Source of the DNA: JBCBSS01 sp039819065 | GTDB lineage: Bacteria > Bacteroidota > Bacteroidia > Cytophagales > Cyclobacteriaceae | Length of the DNA stretch: 36,533 nt | Direction: 5' to 3' | Assembly (NCBI GenBank): GCA_039819065.1 | Contig: JBCBSS010000078.1 | Coordinates: forward strand, 1 to 36,533 | Shown: one piece after another, positions 15,379-23,969 of the stretch | How positions within the stretch are numbered: the stretch's first letter is position 1 | Layout: each line of letters starts with the position of its first letter | Notes under the pieces: generated by a model | The model's database searches: none | Told to the model about the DNA's origin: nothing | Seen by the model: only the letters and a program-made list of their open reading frames with translations | Translations under genes and position numbers: made by a program

Positions 15379-15870
15379 ATGGACAAACCAGCTACTGATA
15401 GAAGGGAAAGTTTATTTAACCAATACAAACTCTACGTAGAACTAGCCGATAAAGTCAGCGAAAGACGTAGTAAAACGAACCAGTTCTACATAAGTATTAT
15501 CTCTGGATTGTTGGCTATAATGGCCTTTTTGATAAAAGAGAGTGATAATTCGATTCTTAAAAATCATCTCATTTGGGTACTCATAGCGGTTTGCTTCTTG
15601 GGTTTGGTGTTAAACGTTTTGTGGTTATTCAATATAAGGTCTTACCGACAGCTTAACTCCGGGAAGTTCAAAGTAATTCATGAAATGGAGCAAGCATTGC
15701 CTTTTCCTTGCTATGAACGGGAGTGGAAGTTTTTATCTGAAGGAAGAGATCCTAAAAGATATTTCCAGTTAACCAGAGTAGAGAAGTTTCTACCAATGGT
15801 TCTAATGGTGCCAAATACTTTTCTCCTTGTCTATTTCTTAATACAAGTTATACAATTGAAACTGAGCTGA
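15379..15870 (+). CDS. Three-helix membrane protein, RipA/SLATT-like
   Basis: This 163-residue protein has an amphipathic N-terminal helix (QYKLYVELADKVSERRSKTN) followed by hydrophobic segments at about 36-55, 65-88 and 134-157, with a cytoplasmic-looking loop (YEREWKFLSEGRDPKRYF) between the second and third. The pattern YxxYVExADKVSxRRxxTNxFY is what I associate with RipA-type octameric membrane proteins and, more loosely, with SLATT-type membrane effectors. That match is from memory and is moderate. It follows the caspase gene by 80 nt on the same strand, which suggests a common transcript and a protease-plus-membrane-pore arrangement. Only 8 nt separate its stop from the convergent OmpA-like gene. 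Confidence 0.6.
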   Translation: MDKPATDRRESLFNQYKLYVELADKVSERRSKTNQFYISIISGLLAIMAFLIKESDNSILKNHLIWVLIAVCFLGLVLNVLWLFNIRSYRQLNSGKFKVIHEMEQALPFPCYEREWKFLSEGRDPKRYFQLTRVEKFLPMVLMVPNTFLLVYFLIQVIQLKLS

Positions 15871-15878
15871 GAATTAAC

Positions 15879-16292
15879 TCATAATGTCAAAGGAGCCAAT
15901 ATTATATCCACTCGGCGGTTTCTTTGGCGACCCTCCCATGTATTATTACTGAAGTTTGGGTTGTGTAGGCCGAAGTCTTTAATGAAGATCATTTCATCAG
16001 GTATATCCAAAAGGATGAGTTGGAGTACAGCGGCTTGGCTGCGCATTTTGGACAGCCATTGATTGTATTCCACGCCACCAATGTTATCGGTGTGGCTGAA
16101 TACGTTGATTTCGTATTGCTCGAGATTAGGTATAGATTTGATCCACTCTTCTAATTCTACAATCTGCTGATCATCTATATAATAGCTGCCACCACCGAAA
16201 TAGATACTTTTTTGCAACTGGGGTTCTTGCTCCTGCCCAATAGCCAGTGTATAAATGATAGAGGCAAAAAAGAAAAGTAATGGTCTTTTCAT
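15879..16292 (-). CDS. Secreted OmpA-domain protein
   Basis: This 137-residue protein has a signal peptide (1-19, ending before QEQEPQ). The rest is a single OmpA C-terminal-type domain: SIYFGGGSYYIDDQQIVELEEW, INVFSHTDNIGG (the GHTD-like diaminopimelate-binding loop), YNQWLSKMRSQAAV (helix) and ending with GRQRNRRVDIIL. The Asp and Arg residues that grip peptidoglycan in this family are present. It is much shorter than full OmpA porins, being just the peptidoglycan-binding domain in the periplasm. It faces the caspase/RipA-like pair tail to tail and is not clearly linked to it. Confidence 0.85.
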   Translation of the reverse strand: MKRPLLFFFASIIYTLAIGQEQEPQLQKSIYFGGGSYYIDDQQIVELEEWIKSIPNLEQYEINVFSHTDNIGGVEYNQWLSKMRSQAAVLQLILLDIPDEMIFIKDFGLHNPNFSNNTWEGRQRNRRVDIILAPLTL

Positions 16293-16382
16293 GGCCGTTG
16301 AGTTTGCCGGTATGCTATAATTAACTGACCGGACACAGCAAAGGTTACCAATGAAAAGTAATTTACTTCATATGAATATTAT

Positions 16383-16802
16383 TTAATAGGAGCCAAATGC
16401 ATAAATATGATTTTTAATAATCTTATCGAAAGTATCTAAAGTCAGTGGTTTCGGAATATAATCCCTTACTACTTCGTAAGTAAAAGACTTCTGTTTATCC
16501 TCCGGCCTAACAGAAGAGCTCAACATGACCAAAGGAACATGTGCCAATGTTGGCTGTTCTTTAGACAGTTTGGTAAAAACTGTCAGAAATTGAAAACCGT
16601 CCATTCTCGGCATATTTACATCTAACATGATCAAGCTTATCTCCTCATCAAACAGGTGCTTAGATATGTGAGTAATTGCATCTTCTCCATTGTAGAAAAT
16701 CTTGACGTCTTGCACTAGCGGGTGCGCTTTGACAGTTTTTTCATTAATAAAATTGTTAACTGGATCATCATCAATTAAGAACACTTGCTTCAACTTTCCC
16801 AT
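16383..16802 (-). CDS. CheY-like single-domain response regulator
   Basis: The protein has 139 residues and consists only of a receiver domain: acidic pocket D11-D13 (VFLIDDDPVNNF), phospho-acceptor D61 in LIMLDVNMPRMDG, switch Ser in VPLVMLSSSV, and the conserved Lys in DYIPKPLTLDTF. The style (long loop before the acceptor strand) is that of Rcp1-type regulators common in Bacteroidota. It begins 32 nt inside the upstream hybrid kinase gene, so the two are co-transcribed and the kinase is its likely phospho-donor. It has no output domain, so it must act by protein-protein contact or in a relay. Confidence 0.9.
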   Translation of the reverse strand: MGKLKQVFLIDDDPVNNFINEKTVKAHPLVQDVKIFYNGEDAITHISKHLFDEEISLIMLDVNMPRMDGFQFLTVFTKLSKEQPTLAHVPLVMLSSSVRPEDKQKSFTYEVVRDYIPKPLTLDTFDKIIKNHIYAFGSY

Positions 16803-17886
16803 ATAATTTGTCTTTCAAACACACTTTAAAAATACTTCCTTCATTCAATTGACTTTCTACTTTAACGTAGCCTCCGCTATTTTCCGATACCGTCTTCACA
16901 ATATGTAGACCAATACCTTTACCCTCACTGCTCGTATTATTTCGGTAAAACATATCAAATATTTTCTCATGATACTTTGGCTCAATACCCAAACCATTAT
17001 CCTGGATAAGCAAATGGATAAAACTATCCTCACTTTTAGTACTTACATTCACTTCTGGTGGCACCTCAGGTTTTCTATATTTAATAGCATTATAAATTAA
17101 ATTATACATGACACTGTAAATTTGAGACCTGGTAAAGCCTATACCTTCTGCACATGAGAAGTCAGAAGTGATGACAGCGTTTGTTTCCTCAATTTCCTGA
17201 TTTAGGCTTTTCGTTACCTCTCTGAAAACCTCATCGAAATTCACATAGGAGACATCATTCAGACTCTTTTTTTCGACCAACACATCATTCAAATTATCTA
17301 ATATAAGGTTGAGTTTAAGGATTGAAGCTTCCATGTGCTTGAGAATATCAGGCTGTTCAGGTGTTCCCTGCGTTTCATGATACAGATTGATTAACAAACG
17401 CAGGTTGATGACGGGGCCTCTAAGATCATGAGAAACAGAATAGACATAACTATCCAGCAGTTTGTTCATTTGCGTCACTTCGTAGTGAATAGTATGCCTG
17501 TGTACTGCGTATAGAATAGCTTTTTCTATTAACGAAGAGCTGTAATCACCTTTGTATATATAATCCTGAGCACCCAGAGAAATGGCCTTAGTTGCGATTT
17601 TTTTATCATCCAAGCCGGTTAGAATAACAATAGGAATGTTTGGGTGAAGCTGTTTAATAGTTTTTAACCCATCAAAACCGGAGCTATCGGGTAAGGATAG
17701 ATCGAGCAATACGATGTCAATTTTATTATGATTTAACTGCTCAAGCGCCTTATTCAGAGTGGATGAAATCCATAATTCGTTTACGGACAAATTGGTCGGC
17801 TTTAGCAAAATTTCGAATAGACGTTGATCCGCTATGCTGTCTTCGACTAGAAGAATTTCCAGGTTTTCATCTTTCATTACTGGCAT
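16771..17886 (-). CDS. Hybrid sensor kinase: receiver domain followed by HisKA/HATPase
   Basis: The protein has 371 residues and no membrane segment. An N-terminal receiver domain (8-125) has D62 in IVLLDLSLPDSSG. A HisKA domain has phospho-acceptor His 153 in SYVYSVSHDLRGPV. A HATPase domain has MYNLIYNAIKYRKPE, IQDNGLGIEP and GKGIGLHIVK. With the receiver in front it works as a cytoplasmic relay kinase that takes input through its own receiver, like phytochrome-associated or phosphorelay kinases. Two starts are possible, 17886 or the ATG at 17877. The adjacent CheY-like gene overlaps by 32 nt. No sensory PAS or GAF domain is present, so the input kinase is encoded elsewhere. Confidence 0.9.
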   Translation of the reverse strand: MPVMKDENLEILLVEDSIADQRLFEILLKPTNLSVNELWISSTLNKALEQLNHNKIDIVLLDLSLPDSSGFDGLKTIKQLHPNIPIVILTGLDDKKIATKAISLGAQDYIYKGDYSSSLIEKAILYAVHRHTIHYEVTQMNKLLDSYVYSVSHDLRGPVINLRLLINLYHETQGTPEQPDILKHMEASILKLNLILDNLNDVLVEKKSLNDVSYVNFDEVFREVTKSLNQEIEETNAVITSDFSCAEGIGFTRSQIYSVMYNLIYNAIKYRKPEVPPEVNVSTKSEDSFIHLLIQDNGLGIEPKYHEKIFDMFYRNNTSSEGKGIGLHIVKTVSENSGGYVKVESQLNEGSIFKVCLKDKLYGKVEASVLN

Positions 17887-18233
17887 TTTTTATCAGTTGG
17901 GCTCACATGCTTTGATCAAATGTTTCCGCACTTAAAGAGCCGTTGTTAGATATTGAAATTATGCCTGTAGTGTAGGGATAGCAATAGAGTTTTTTCCTAA
18001 ACTAGAATTTAAGAAGAAGCGAAAAAATAAAGGCATCAAACCTAGGAATGAAACATTGACCAAAAGCCTTTTAGTGCGGAAAAAACTCTTCAAACCTTTA
18101 AAGTTATTCGTGAAATATGAATTAATAAAAATGCTGTTATTAATTATATTTATGTCTTACTCCAAACAAATTTTGATATGTGAATATACCTAGTTTGTGA
18201 GTCAAATTTAGTTCGCGCTTTATTACGATCAGA
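17887..18233. other. Intergenic stretch with no recognised gene
   Basis: This 347-nt AT-rich gap separates the divergent hybrid kinase and the first VOC protein. It must carry the promoters of both. I see no exact TAnnTTTG box at a sensible distance and no RNA gene. Confidence 0.5.
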
Positions 18234-18668
18234 ATGAAAAGACTTTTAGGCTGTGCTCCTGTTTTTCATGTGGCAGATGTAGAGGTTTCAGTAGATTTCT
18301 ACTGTGATAAACTAGGTTTTGAAAGACCTAGAATATGGGGAGAACCTCCATTTTTTGCTACCCCGAAAAGAGATGATATGACAATCATGCTCCAAAGGGT
18401 AGATTCGGAAGATAAGATTAAACCCAATAATATACTCGATGGTAATTGGGACGTTTATTTCTGGGTAAGGGACGCACAAGAGCTATTTGAAGAGTTTAAA
18501 TCGAATAACGTTCCGGTGGAGAGCAAGCCCGAACGTAACCACGAACAAGGTAGTATAGAATTCACTGTTATTGACCCTGACGGGTATCATCTTGTTTTTG
18601 CTGAGGAAATGGCTGATGAACATTTCATTGAGCTAGTTACGTCTGACCCTTTAAAGCGCTTGATTTAA
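18234..18668 (+). CDS. VOC-superfamily (glyoxalase/bleomycin-resistance-like) protein
   Basis: The protein has 144 residues with two paired beta-alpha-beta-beta-beta units of the vicinal oxygen chelate fold. The first unit has CAPVFHVADVEVSVDFYCDKLGF and the second has DVYFWVRDAQELFEEFKSNN followed by FTVIDPDGYHLVFAEE. The DPDGYHLVF ending is diagnostic for the superfamily and carries the metal-ligand Glu position. Substrate is unknown. Members include glyoxalases, ring-cleaving dioxygenases and antibiotic-binding proteins. A second VOC gene lies at 20434 on the same strand but is only distantly similar. Cytoplasmic. Confidence 0.88.
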   Translation: MKRLLGCAPVFHVADVEVSVDFYCDKLGFERPRIWGEPPFFATPKRDDMTIMLQRVDSEDKIKPNNILDGNWDVYFWVRDAQELFEEFKSNNVPVESKPERNHEQGSIEFTVIDPDGYHLVFAEEMADEHFIELVTSDPLKRLI

Positions 18669-18783
18669 TCGACAAACTAAACCTTCGGCTTGGCCAATAA
18701 ATGGGTTTATCACGAAGATAAGCTAGTCAACCTCAAATGATGCATCCCAAAGACCCTTAGTCTAACTTAAGTATTTTAGGTAT

Positions 18784-18791
18784 TATATTTG
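18784..18791 (+). promoter_or_regulatory. Candidate Bacteroidota -7 box for the PepSY-like gene
   Basis: TATATTTG matches the TAnnTTTG -7 consensus exactly and lies 31 nt before the ATG at 18823. The expected TTG at -33 is not clear (TTA occurs near 18757), so this is a partial match. Confidence 0.4.
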
Positions 18792-18822
18792 ATTACGGAC
18801 TAATCAAACAACTGAAACTACC

Positions 18823-19317
18823 ATGAAAAGAAAGTGGATAATATCGATTTTTTCACTTTTGATCGCATCTCAGCTATACGCGCAGAAAATAAGCGAAGGC
18901 GAGGTGCCAGAAGCAGTGAAAAATGCCTTTAACGCAGATTTCCCGCAAGTTAAAAACGTAAACAACTGGTTTAAGCGCCCTTGGAAGCCTAATGTAATGT
19001 ACGAGGTGACTTTCTTTAACGATAAGAAGCTCAACAGTGCAAGATACCTTGCTGATGGTGATCAGGTCTATGTTTCTATTGGACACCTTGCGAGAACATT
19101 GCCCGAAGGAATAGCGGATAAAGTATTGGCAGAAAACCCTGGCTTCCGGGTGACTAGTGCATTAGAGATTATCAGCGAAAAGTATGATAGCCATGTCTAT
19201 AGAATAAGGCTTAGTAAGAAGGGAGCAGTATTGAGAGTTTACGTAGATACAAAGGGTGATTTAGTTGAGGAGAACAAGCTTGCCAAGATCATCATAGATG
19301 CAGCTAAGAATAATTAG
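18823..19317 (+). CDS. PepSY-like periplasmic protein
   Basis: This 164-residue protein has a clear signal peptide (MKRKWIISIFSLLIASQLYAQ). The mature part consists of two PepSY-like units: VPEAVKNAFNADFPQVKNV...YEVTFFNDKK and the later KVLAENPGFRVTSALEIISE...YRIRLSKKGAVLRVYVDTKGD. This matches the short secreted PepSY-like proteins widespread in Bacteroidota. Such proteins are thought to bind or inhibit envelope peptidases, but the role is not established. It has a -7 box upstream and a terminator-like hairpin downstream, so it is probably transcribed alone. Confidence 0.82.
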   Translation: MKRKWIISIFSLLIASQLYAQKISEGEVPEAVKNAFNADFPQVKNVNNWFKRPWKPNVMYEVTFFNDKKLNSARYLADGDQVYVSIGHLARTLPEGIADKVLAENPGFRVTSALEIISEKYDSHVYRIRLSKKGAVLRVYVDTKGDLVEENKLAKIIIDAAKNN

Positions 19318-19328
19318 ATAAACCAAAT

Positions 19329-19382
19329 AAAGGTTAGGTATTGGATTTAACGGGTCATGTTTATCCAGCTTAACCTTTTTTT
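19329..19382 (+). terminator. Terminator after the PepSY-like gene
   Basis: AAAGGTTA (19329-19336) pairs with TAACCTTT (19371-19378), and seven T's run from 19376 to 19382. The 34-nt loop is long for a simple hairpin, but the T-run and position just after the stop support termination. Confidence 0.5.
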
Positions 19383-19411
19383 AATGCCTATATTTTGGTT
19401 TCTTATGTAAC

Positions 19412-20386
19412 ATGAGTAAAACGACAATACTGTTACTATGCGGAGTACTTCTGTTAATAGTAATCGCCCTTCCAATTCAACATCTCAATAGTCAGTCTTC
19501 ACAACACGGTTTTCATGATGTTGTAGAGGTGCTGGACAAAGAAACCTACGTCTACAATGCCAAAAAGAACCTTGCCATGGATGTTTACTCTCCCAAAGAC
19601 GGTAAGGTAAATAGGCCATTGGTGCTTTTTATTCACGGAGGAGGTTTTTCTTCAGGCAGCCGCGATGGTCAATTGGTAGAGGAATTCACACCGTATGTCA
19701 CTCAAAAAGGATATGTTTTAGCTTCCATTTCTTATACGCTTTATATGAAAGGCAAGTCTTTCCATTGTGATCAGCTTTCTTCAGAAAAGATCAAAGCTTT
19801 TGAATTGGCTGCTGACGATATTAGGACGGCTTACCATTACATCGAAAAGAATAGTGATAAGCTCAAAATAGACCCATCGAAGGTGGTGCTCATGGGAAGT
19901 AGCGCTGGCGCAGAAGCCATGCTTTACGAGGCTTTCAGACCGGAGAAAACAAACGCTTCTGGTACACAAGCGTCTCCAAATTATGCTGGATTCATAAGCC
20001 TGGCCGGAGCTATGATAGATACTACACTAATTAAAAAGGACAACCTCAAACCTATGTTGTTGTATCATGGCACCTGTGATGCATTGGTGCCTTACGCTTC
20101 TGCTCCGCATCACTATTGCTCTAAAGAATCACCTGGTGGATTATTGTTGCACGGCCCTGCCAGTATTACAAAAAGATATGGAAACCTAGGCGGTAGCTAT
20201 TATCTGCATACCTTCTGTCAAGGTGGGCATGAAATTGCCAATACACCTATGCAACATTTCCAAACTGAAATAGTATCATTTATAGACGGCTTCGTCTTAC
20301 AACAGGCTAAAGACAATGTTCATGTTATAAGCGGCACAAATGATAGCGCCTGTCAGTATGGTAGGTACTCGTTTTGCCAAAAATGA
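19412..20386 (+). CDS. Secreted or membrane-anchored alpha/beta-hydrolase (carboxylesterase-like)
   Basis: The protein has 324 residues. An N-terminal hydrophobic segment (about 4-22) is a signal peptide or anchor. The alpha/beta-hydrolase fold has the oxyanion-hole motif FIHGGGFSSGS, the nucleophile elbow LMGSSAGAEAM (GxSxG), an Asp-containing strand YHGTCDALVPYAS and the catalytic His in CQGGHEIANT. This is the BD-FAE/carboxylesterase type that removes acyl groups from esters or short peptide-like substrates outside the cytoplasm. Several Cys residues in the mature part could form disulfides. The natural substrate is not predictable. Confidence 0.87.
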   Translation: MSKTTILLLCGVLLLIVIALPIQHLNSQSSQHGFHDVVEVLDKETYVYNAKKNLAMDVYSPKDGKVNRPLVLFIHGGGFSSGSRDGQLVEEFTPYVTQKGYVLASISYTLYMKGKSFHCDQLSSEKIKAFELAADDIRTAYHYIEKNSDKLKIDPSKVVLMGSSAGAEAMLYEAFRPEKTNASGTQASPNYAGFISLAGAMIDTTLIKKDNLKPMLLYHGTCDALVPYASAPHHYCSKESPGGLLLHGPASITKRYGNLGGSYYLHTFCQGGHEIANTPMQHFQTEIVSFIDGFVLQQAKDNVHVISGTNDSACQYGRYSFCQK

Positions 20387-20433
20387 ACCAGCTTAAGCGG
20401 TTAAATGATATTAAACTCCCCTAAATCATTATC

Positions 20434-20856
20434 ATGATGAAGAAAAACGATCAGTTATCTAGCATCGCACCTTATTTTATTGTAGATGACGTGAGTGATA
20501 CTATTGGCTTCTATTGTCAAAAGTTGGGTTTTGAGGTGTTATGGAAAGGAGAGAGACCACTATTTGCGATTGTACGAAGAGGTGGAGTGAGGCTGATGTT
20601 TCGTCAATTGAAAGAGAAGGGACTTTCTACTCCCAATCGAACCAATCACCTGAAAGCCGGTTGGCATACCGATGCAGCCTATGCATGGGACGCATATATA
20701 TGGGTGGAAGACGCTGATTTGCTCCACAAGCAATTCGTAAACAAGGGTGTCAGCATTGTGAGGGAGATAGAGAATACAGAATATGGCCTAAGAGACTTCG
20801 AAGTAGAAGATAATAATGGATACATTTTATGCTTTGGGCAAGATTTGGACAATTAA
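20434..20856 (+). CDS. Second VOC-superfamily protein
   Basis: The protein has 140 residues with the VOC double-unit fold: IAPYFIVDDVSDTIGFYCQKLGFEVLW, then DAYIWVEDADLLHKQFVNKG and FEVEDNNGYILCFGQDL. It shares layout with the VOC protein at 18234 but the sequences differ strongly. One expected metal-binding position (Glu near the C-terminal strand) is replaced in CFGQD, so metal dependence is uncertain. The stop overlaps the stop of the convergent response regulator by 3-4 nt (TTAA). Confidence 0.85.
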   Translation: MMKKNDQLSSIAPYFIVDDVSDTIGFYCQKLGFEVLWKGERPLFAIVRRGGVRLMFRQLKEKGLSTPNRTNHLKAGWHTDAAYAWDAYIWVEDADLLHKQFVNKGVSIVREIENTEYGLRDFEVEDNNGYILCFGQDLDN

Positions 20857-21266
20857 TTGGGATGTCCAAAATACTTTTCTACAACATGTCTGATCTCTCT
20901 TCTGAAATCGGGTAGCTGCATAGGCTTTACAATGTATTCATCTGCGCCAAGCTTTTTGCCCAAATTAATGTCAGCAGGCAATTGAGAAGAAGTGAAAATG
21001 ACCACAGGTATTTTCTTAATCCTCATGAAGTCCTTGACCTTGCCCAAAACTTCTAACCCATCTACTTTGGGCAATTTAATATCCAGTAGAATCAACTTAG
21101 GCAAGTGTCCATTGATATTGTCGATATACTCTATGGCTTCCTCACCGTCCATGCATCTGACAATTTTTAAATCTTCCCTCACCAACCTTATAGACATAGT
21201 AGCCAGTTCTGCATCATGAGGGTTGTCTTCTATTAGTAAAATATCAACTTCCGATTGATCGTACAT
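20853..21266 (-). CDS. CheY-like response regulator
   Basis: The protein has 137 residues from the ATG at 21266 (MYDQSEVDILLIEDNPHDAE). An upstream in-frame start at 21302 is possible but gives a non-conserved leader. Single receiver domain: acidic pocket IEDN, phospho-acceptor Asp in LILLDIKLPKVDG, switch Thr/Ser in VVIFTSSQ, and Lys in EYIVKPMQLPDF. This is the Rcp1-like type often paired with hybrid phytochrome-like kinases. No kinase is adjacent. The closest is the hybrid kinase at 16771, about 3 kb away. Confidence 0.9.
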   Translation of the reverse strand: MYDQSEVDILLIEDNPHDAELATMSIRLVREDLKIVRCMDGEEAIEYIDNINGHLPKLILLDIKLPKVDGLEVLGKVKDFMRIKKIPVVIFTSSQLPADINLGKKLGADEYIVKPMQLPDFRREIRHVVEKYFGHPN

Positions 21267-21302
21267 AATTATATTTTCAGTTGAAAAAGTGAAAAGCAGC
21301 AT

Positions 21303-21662
21303 CTACCAACAAGGGTAATCCCTATGCTAGCAATTCATATAAGTTCGATTCTTGGTTGTTTGTAAAAGTTAGGAGCTAGTGTTTGCTGCGCCATGTTTGG
21401 TTCAATATTGTGGCAGTCTATTTTGATTTACTAAAAAATGCATCCCATACATTAGAAATATACTTACGAAAATAATCAAATTTATTCTTACTAATCTTTC
21501 AATAAATTATGTAATTTTTGATAATGATCGAAGCTTTCCGATGATATTTTTTGATTTTTTTTAATTATTGGCGTTGATAAGCTTCACTTTATAAGTTTTA
21601 GGCACTTAATTTTGATGGTATTACTTTAAAACTCAGAAGTAACTCATGTAAAGAATGGACGG
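21303..21662. other. AT-rich intergenic stretch, no gene seen
   Basis: This gap lies between divergent genes for the CheY-like regulator and the GNAT protein. It has A/T runs (for example near 21545-21560) but no RNA gene, repeat array or coding frame that I can support. Confidence 0.5.
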
Positions 21663-21670
21663 TACTTTTG
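21663..21670 (+). promoter_or_regulatory. Candidate -7 box deciding the GNAT start
   Basis: TACTTTTG is an exact TAnnTTTG match. Transcription from it would begin near 21677, downstream of the possible TTG start at 21672, so translation should start at the ATG at 21705. No clear -33 TTG was found at normal spacing. Confidence 0.42.
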
Positions 21671-21704
21671 TTTGTCTTTGAAATACCATCAGCATTATAA
21701 CCTT

Positions 21705-22223
21705 ATGAAAGTTCGAGAAGCAACAATTGATGACATAGATGATATACTGTTACTTTACCGTGATGTTGCCCATGTTTCAGGTGGGATTATCCGATTGCCT
21801 CAGGAAGTAGATCAAGAATACATATCTGATTTCGTAAAGCATAGTATAGAATCTGGCCTTATTTTGTTAGTCGAAAGTGAGAGTGGAATAGGTCTTAAAG
21901 CAGAGATACACGCCTATCAATACGGACTTAAGGCTTTCAGGCATATTCTGGGTGACCTTACTATTGTAGTACACCCGGATTGTCAGGGGCAAGGATTGGG
22001 AAAACAGTTGTTTTCAAAATTCTTAGAGGAAGTACAGGCTTCATTTAATCATATACACAGGGTGGAGTTGTTTGTAAGAGAGCAAAATGCTGGTGTTATC
22101 AAATTCTATGAGAGTATTGGTTTTAGAAAAGAAGGTAGATTCATAGATAGAATAATTGATGAATCGGGAGCGTTTGAGACACCAGTGCCAATGGCTTGGT
22201 TTAATCCAGCGTATCAAGCTTGA
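21705..22223 (+). CDS. GNAT-family N-acetyltransferase
   Basis: The protein has 172 residues from ATG 21705 (MKVREATIDDIDDILLLYRD). A TTG at 21672 would extend the frame but is less likely, since a -7 box sits at 21663. Motif A, the acetyl-CoA pyrophosphate loop, is LTIVVHPDCQGQGLGKQLF (Q-x-x-G-x-G). The C-terminal half has NAGVIKFYESIGFRKEGR, typical of the fold. It transfers an acetyl group from acetyl-CoA to an amine. The acceptor is not predictable. The 3' end overlaps the convergent 531-residue gene by 10 nt. Confidence 0.88.
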   Translation: MKVREATIDDIDDILLLYRDVAHVSGGIIRLPQEVDQEYISDFVKHSIESGLILLVESESGIGLKAEIHAYQYGLKAFRHILGDLTIVVHPDCQGQGLGKQLFSKFLEEVQASFNHIHRVELFVREQNAGVIKFYESIGFRKEGRFIDRIIDESGAFETPVPMAWFNPAYQA

Positions 22224-23809
22224 AGAACCTCTTCTCTTTCCGCTACCATTGCTGAATCAGATTCCGATATGTTGATCCGATTGAGCCCTTTATTTTTGAT
22301 CAACTGGCCAATCGGCTTTTTATGGATCTTGCTCTCCAGCCATGAAATCATGTCAAAATAGTAGAATGCTCTCTTGTCAAATTGCTTAGTTGTTAAAGGA
22401 ATCAAGCTTTCTATCAACTGCTCAAATCGCTTGTTAAGCTCTTGTTCTGTTATATCCCTATCCAGTTTCTTGATGAATGCCAGAATGTACTTTTGGAAAG
22501 AATGCAGGTCATCTTTCTTAGATAAGAAACGGTAAGTTGACCTTAGGTAATAATCGATGACGTCCATGTTGCCCAATTCGTAATGAGCCACTAAACTCAT
22601 TATTCTGGCAAAGCAATGCACATCTTCACGTAAGTCGATGTCGCCAGAATTAATGATCTTGTTTAGCCAAATGAGTGATCCGTTGAAATTGCCATTACCG
22701 AAATAGAGACACGCAATTTTATGATAAAGTACAAGTTTCGAGTGATTGTCTAACTGTGCAATGAACGCTTCTAAACCAGGTTTAATTCTGTCCATTAAAT
22801 CAACGCCTTTCTTGAAATCTCCCATCATGAAGAAGCCATTGAACTCATGAGCATAAGTGTATTTAAATAGCTTAAGCCGGATGTTCTCGTTTGAGTTGGC
22901 TTCCGGCAGGTTGCGCAATGTTCTTAGCTTTCGCTTAGTTTTCTGAAACTCATGATATTTGAAAAGTCTGTATTGGGCGATTAACAAACTGTTTAAGGCT
23001 TTAGTGTAGATATCAAGTCTTTCTGGAATCCGCGTAGAATGTTGGTCAATTAGGTCAACCCAACGTTTAGCATAAGTATGCCCATTCTCGAAATCCTGGA
23101 TGTAAGAATAGTAAGTAACATTAAGGTCATACAATGCCATCTTTTCGTTGAAGGACAGTTCTGATTCTTGGAATGCCGGAAGGTCTTGCTTTACAATCTT
23201 TGAGACATAGTCCAAATCACGTTTATGGCGGATGAACCCCGTCTTAAGATAAATGGCATTAAGTTTTATGGACAGATTTGATAGCTGATTGATCATAGTG
23301 ATCCTATCATTTACTTTCTGAACTTCACTTATAATCTCATTAGCCTTCTGTCGATTGTTTCTGCCTATGGTATAGGGAAGTAGTCGTTTCTCCCATTTGA
23401 GAGTTTCTAATTGTAGTTCCAGATTATCGCTGCGTTGAGCCAGCCTTCGCGCCTTACTGATCATCTTGACACATTGCTGGTACAAGTTCCGGTTGAATAG
23501 GATCTGCACGAAATCTATTAACTCTCTAGTTTGTACATCAGTCACATTGCCACTGTTGTACATCCTTATGCTTTTCAATAGCTGTTTATAAAGGTGCGCT
23601 TTTAGGTTTGAAAATTGGGATGGTTTAATCCAGGTGCATTGTTTAAGAATCAATCGTTCATCGTTGTCTGAAAGTCGGTCGAAAGCATCAAATAACCGCG
23701 CATATTTAGCATCGCTGCCTGTGGCGGATTGCAATTTAAAGTAGCGCTTCTCACTCTTGCTTAAAGATTTGATGAGGGAAAATAAGTCGATAGAGTATTG
23801 CTTAGACAT
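22214..23809 (-). CDS. Large helical (TPR-like) cytoplasmic protein of unknown function
   Basis: The protein has 531 residues. It opens with a conserved-looking SLIKSLSKSEKRYFKLQSA and continues as nearly all helix with repeated amphipathic pairs, as in degenerate TPR or solenoid proteins (for example LARLRN-like stretches and DLREDVHCFARIMSLVAHYELGN). I recognise the N-terminal signature as recurrent in Bacteroidota hypothetical proteins but know no function. No signal peptide or membrane segment. It is divergent from fabH, with about 160 nt between them, and is convergent with the GNAT gene, overlapping by 10 nt. Confidence 0.75.
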   Translation of the reverse strand: MSKQYSIDLFSLIKSLSKSEKRYFKLQSATGSDAKYARLFDAFDRLSDNDERLILKQCTWIKPSQFSNLKAHLYKQLLKSIRMYNSGNVTDVQTRELIDFVQILFNRNLYQQCVKMISKARRLAQRSDNLELQLETLKWEKRLLPYTIGRNNRQKANEIISEVQKVNDRITMINQLSNLSIKLNAIYLKTGFIRHKRDLDYVSKIVKQDLPAFQESELSFNEKMALYDLNVTYYSYIQDFENGHTYAKRWVDLIDQHSTRIPERLDIYTKALNSLLIAQYRLFKYHEFQKTKRKLRTLRNLPEANSNENIRLKLFKYTYAHEFNGFFMMGDFKKGVDLMDRIKPGLEAFIAQLDNHSKLVLYHKIACLYFGNGNFNGSLIWLNKIINSGDIDLREDVHCFARIMSLVAHYELGNMDVIDYYLRSTYRFLSKKDDLHSFQKYILAFIKKLDRDITEQELNKRFEQLIESLIPLTTKQFDKRAFYYFDMISWLESKIHKKPIGQLIKNKGLNRINISESDSAMVAEREEVLQA

Positions 23810-23969
23810 CGTAATTAAAACGTCGATTAAACTTCATATTCAGGCACAATTTGACCAAAAGTTACAATTTTTTAACGGATAGGAATCGTAATAAACTTTT
23901 TTTTAGGTTTTGTAAAGAATGTCCCCGATTCTACTTTCGACCCATGGGTTAACTAATCTGGAATTTGTC

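Noticed and set aside
21300..21365. Possible tRNA (TTCGATTC-like stretch near 21345)
   Set aside because: No acceptor stem, anticodon loop or D-arm could be fitted around the T-loop-like sequence.
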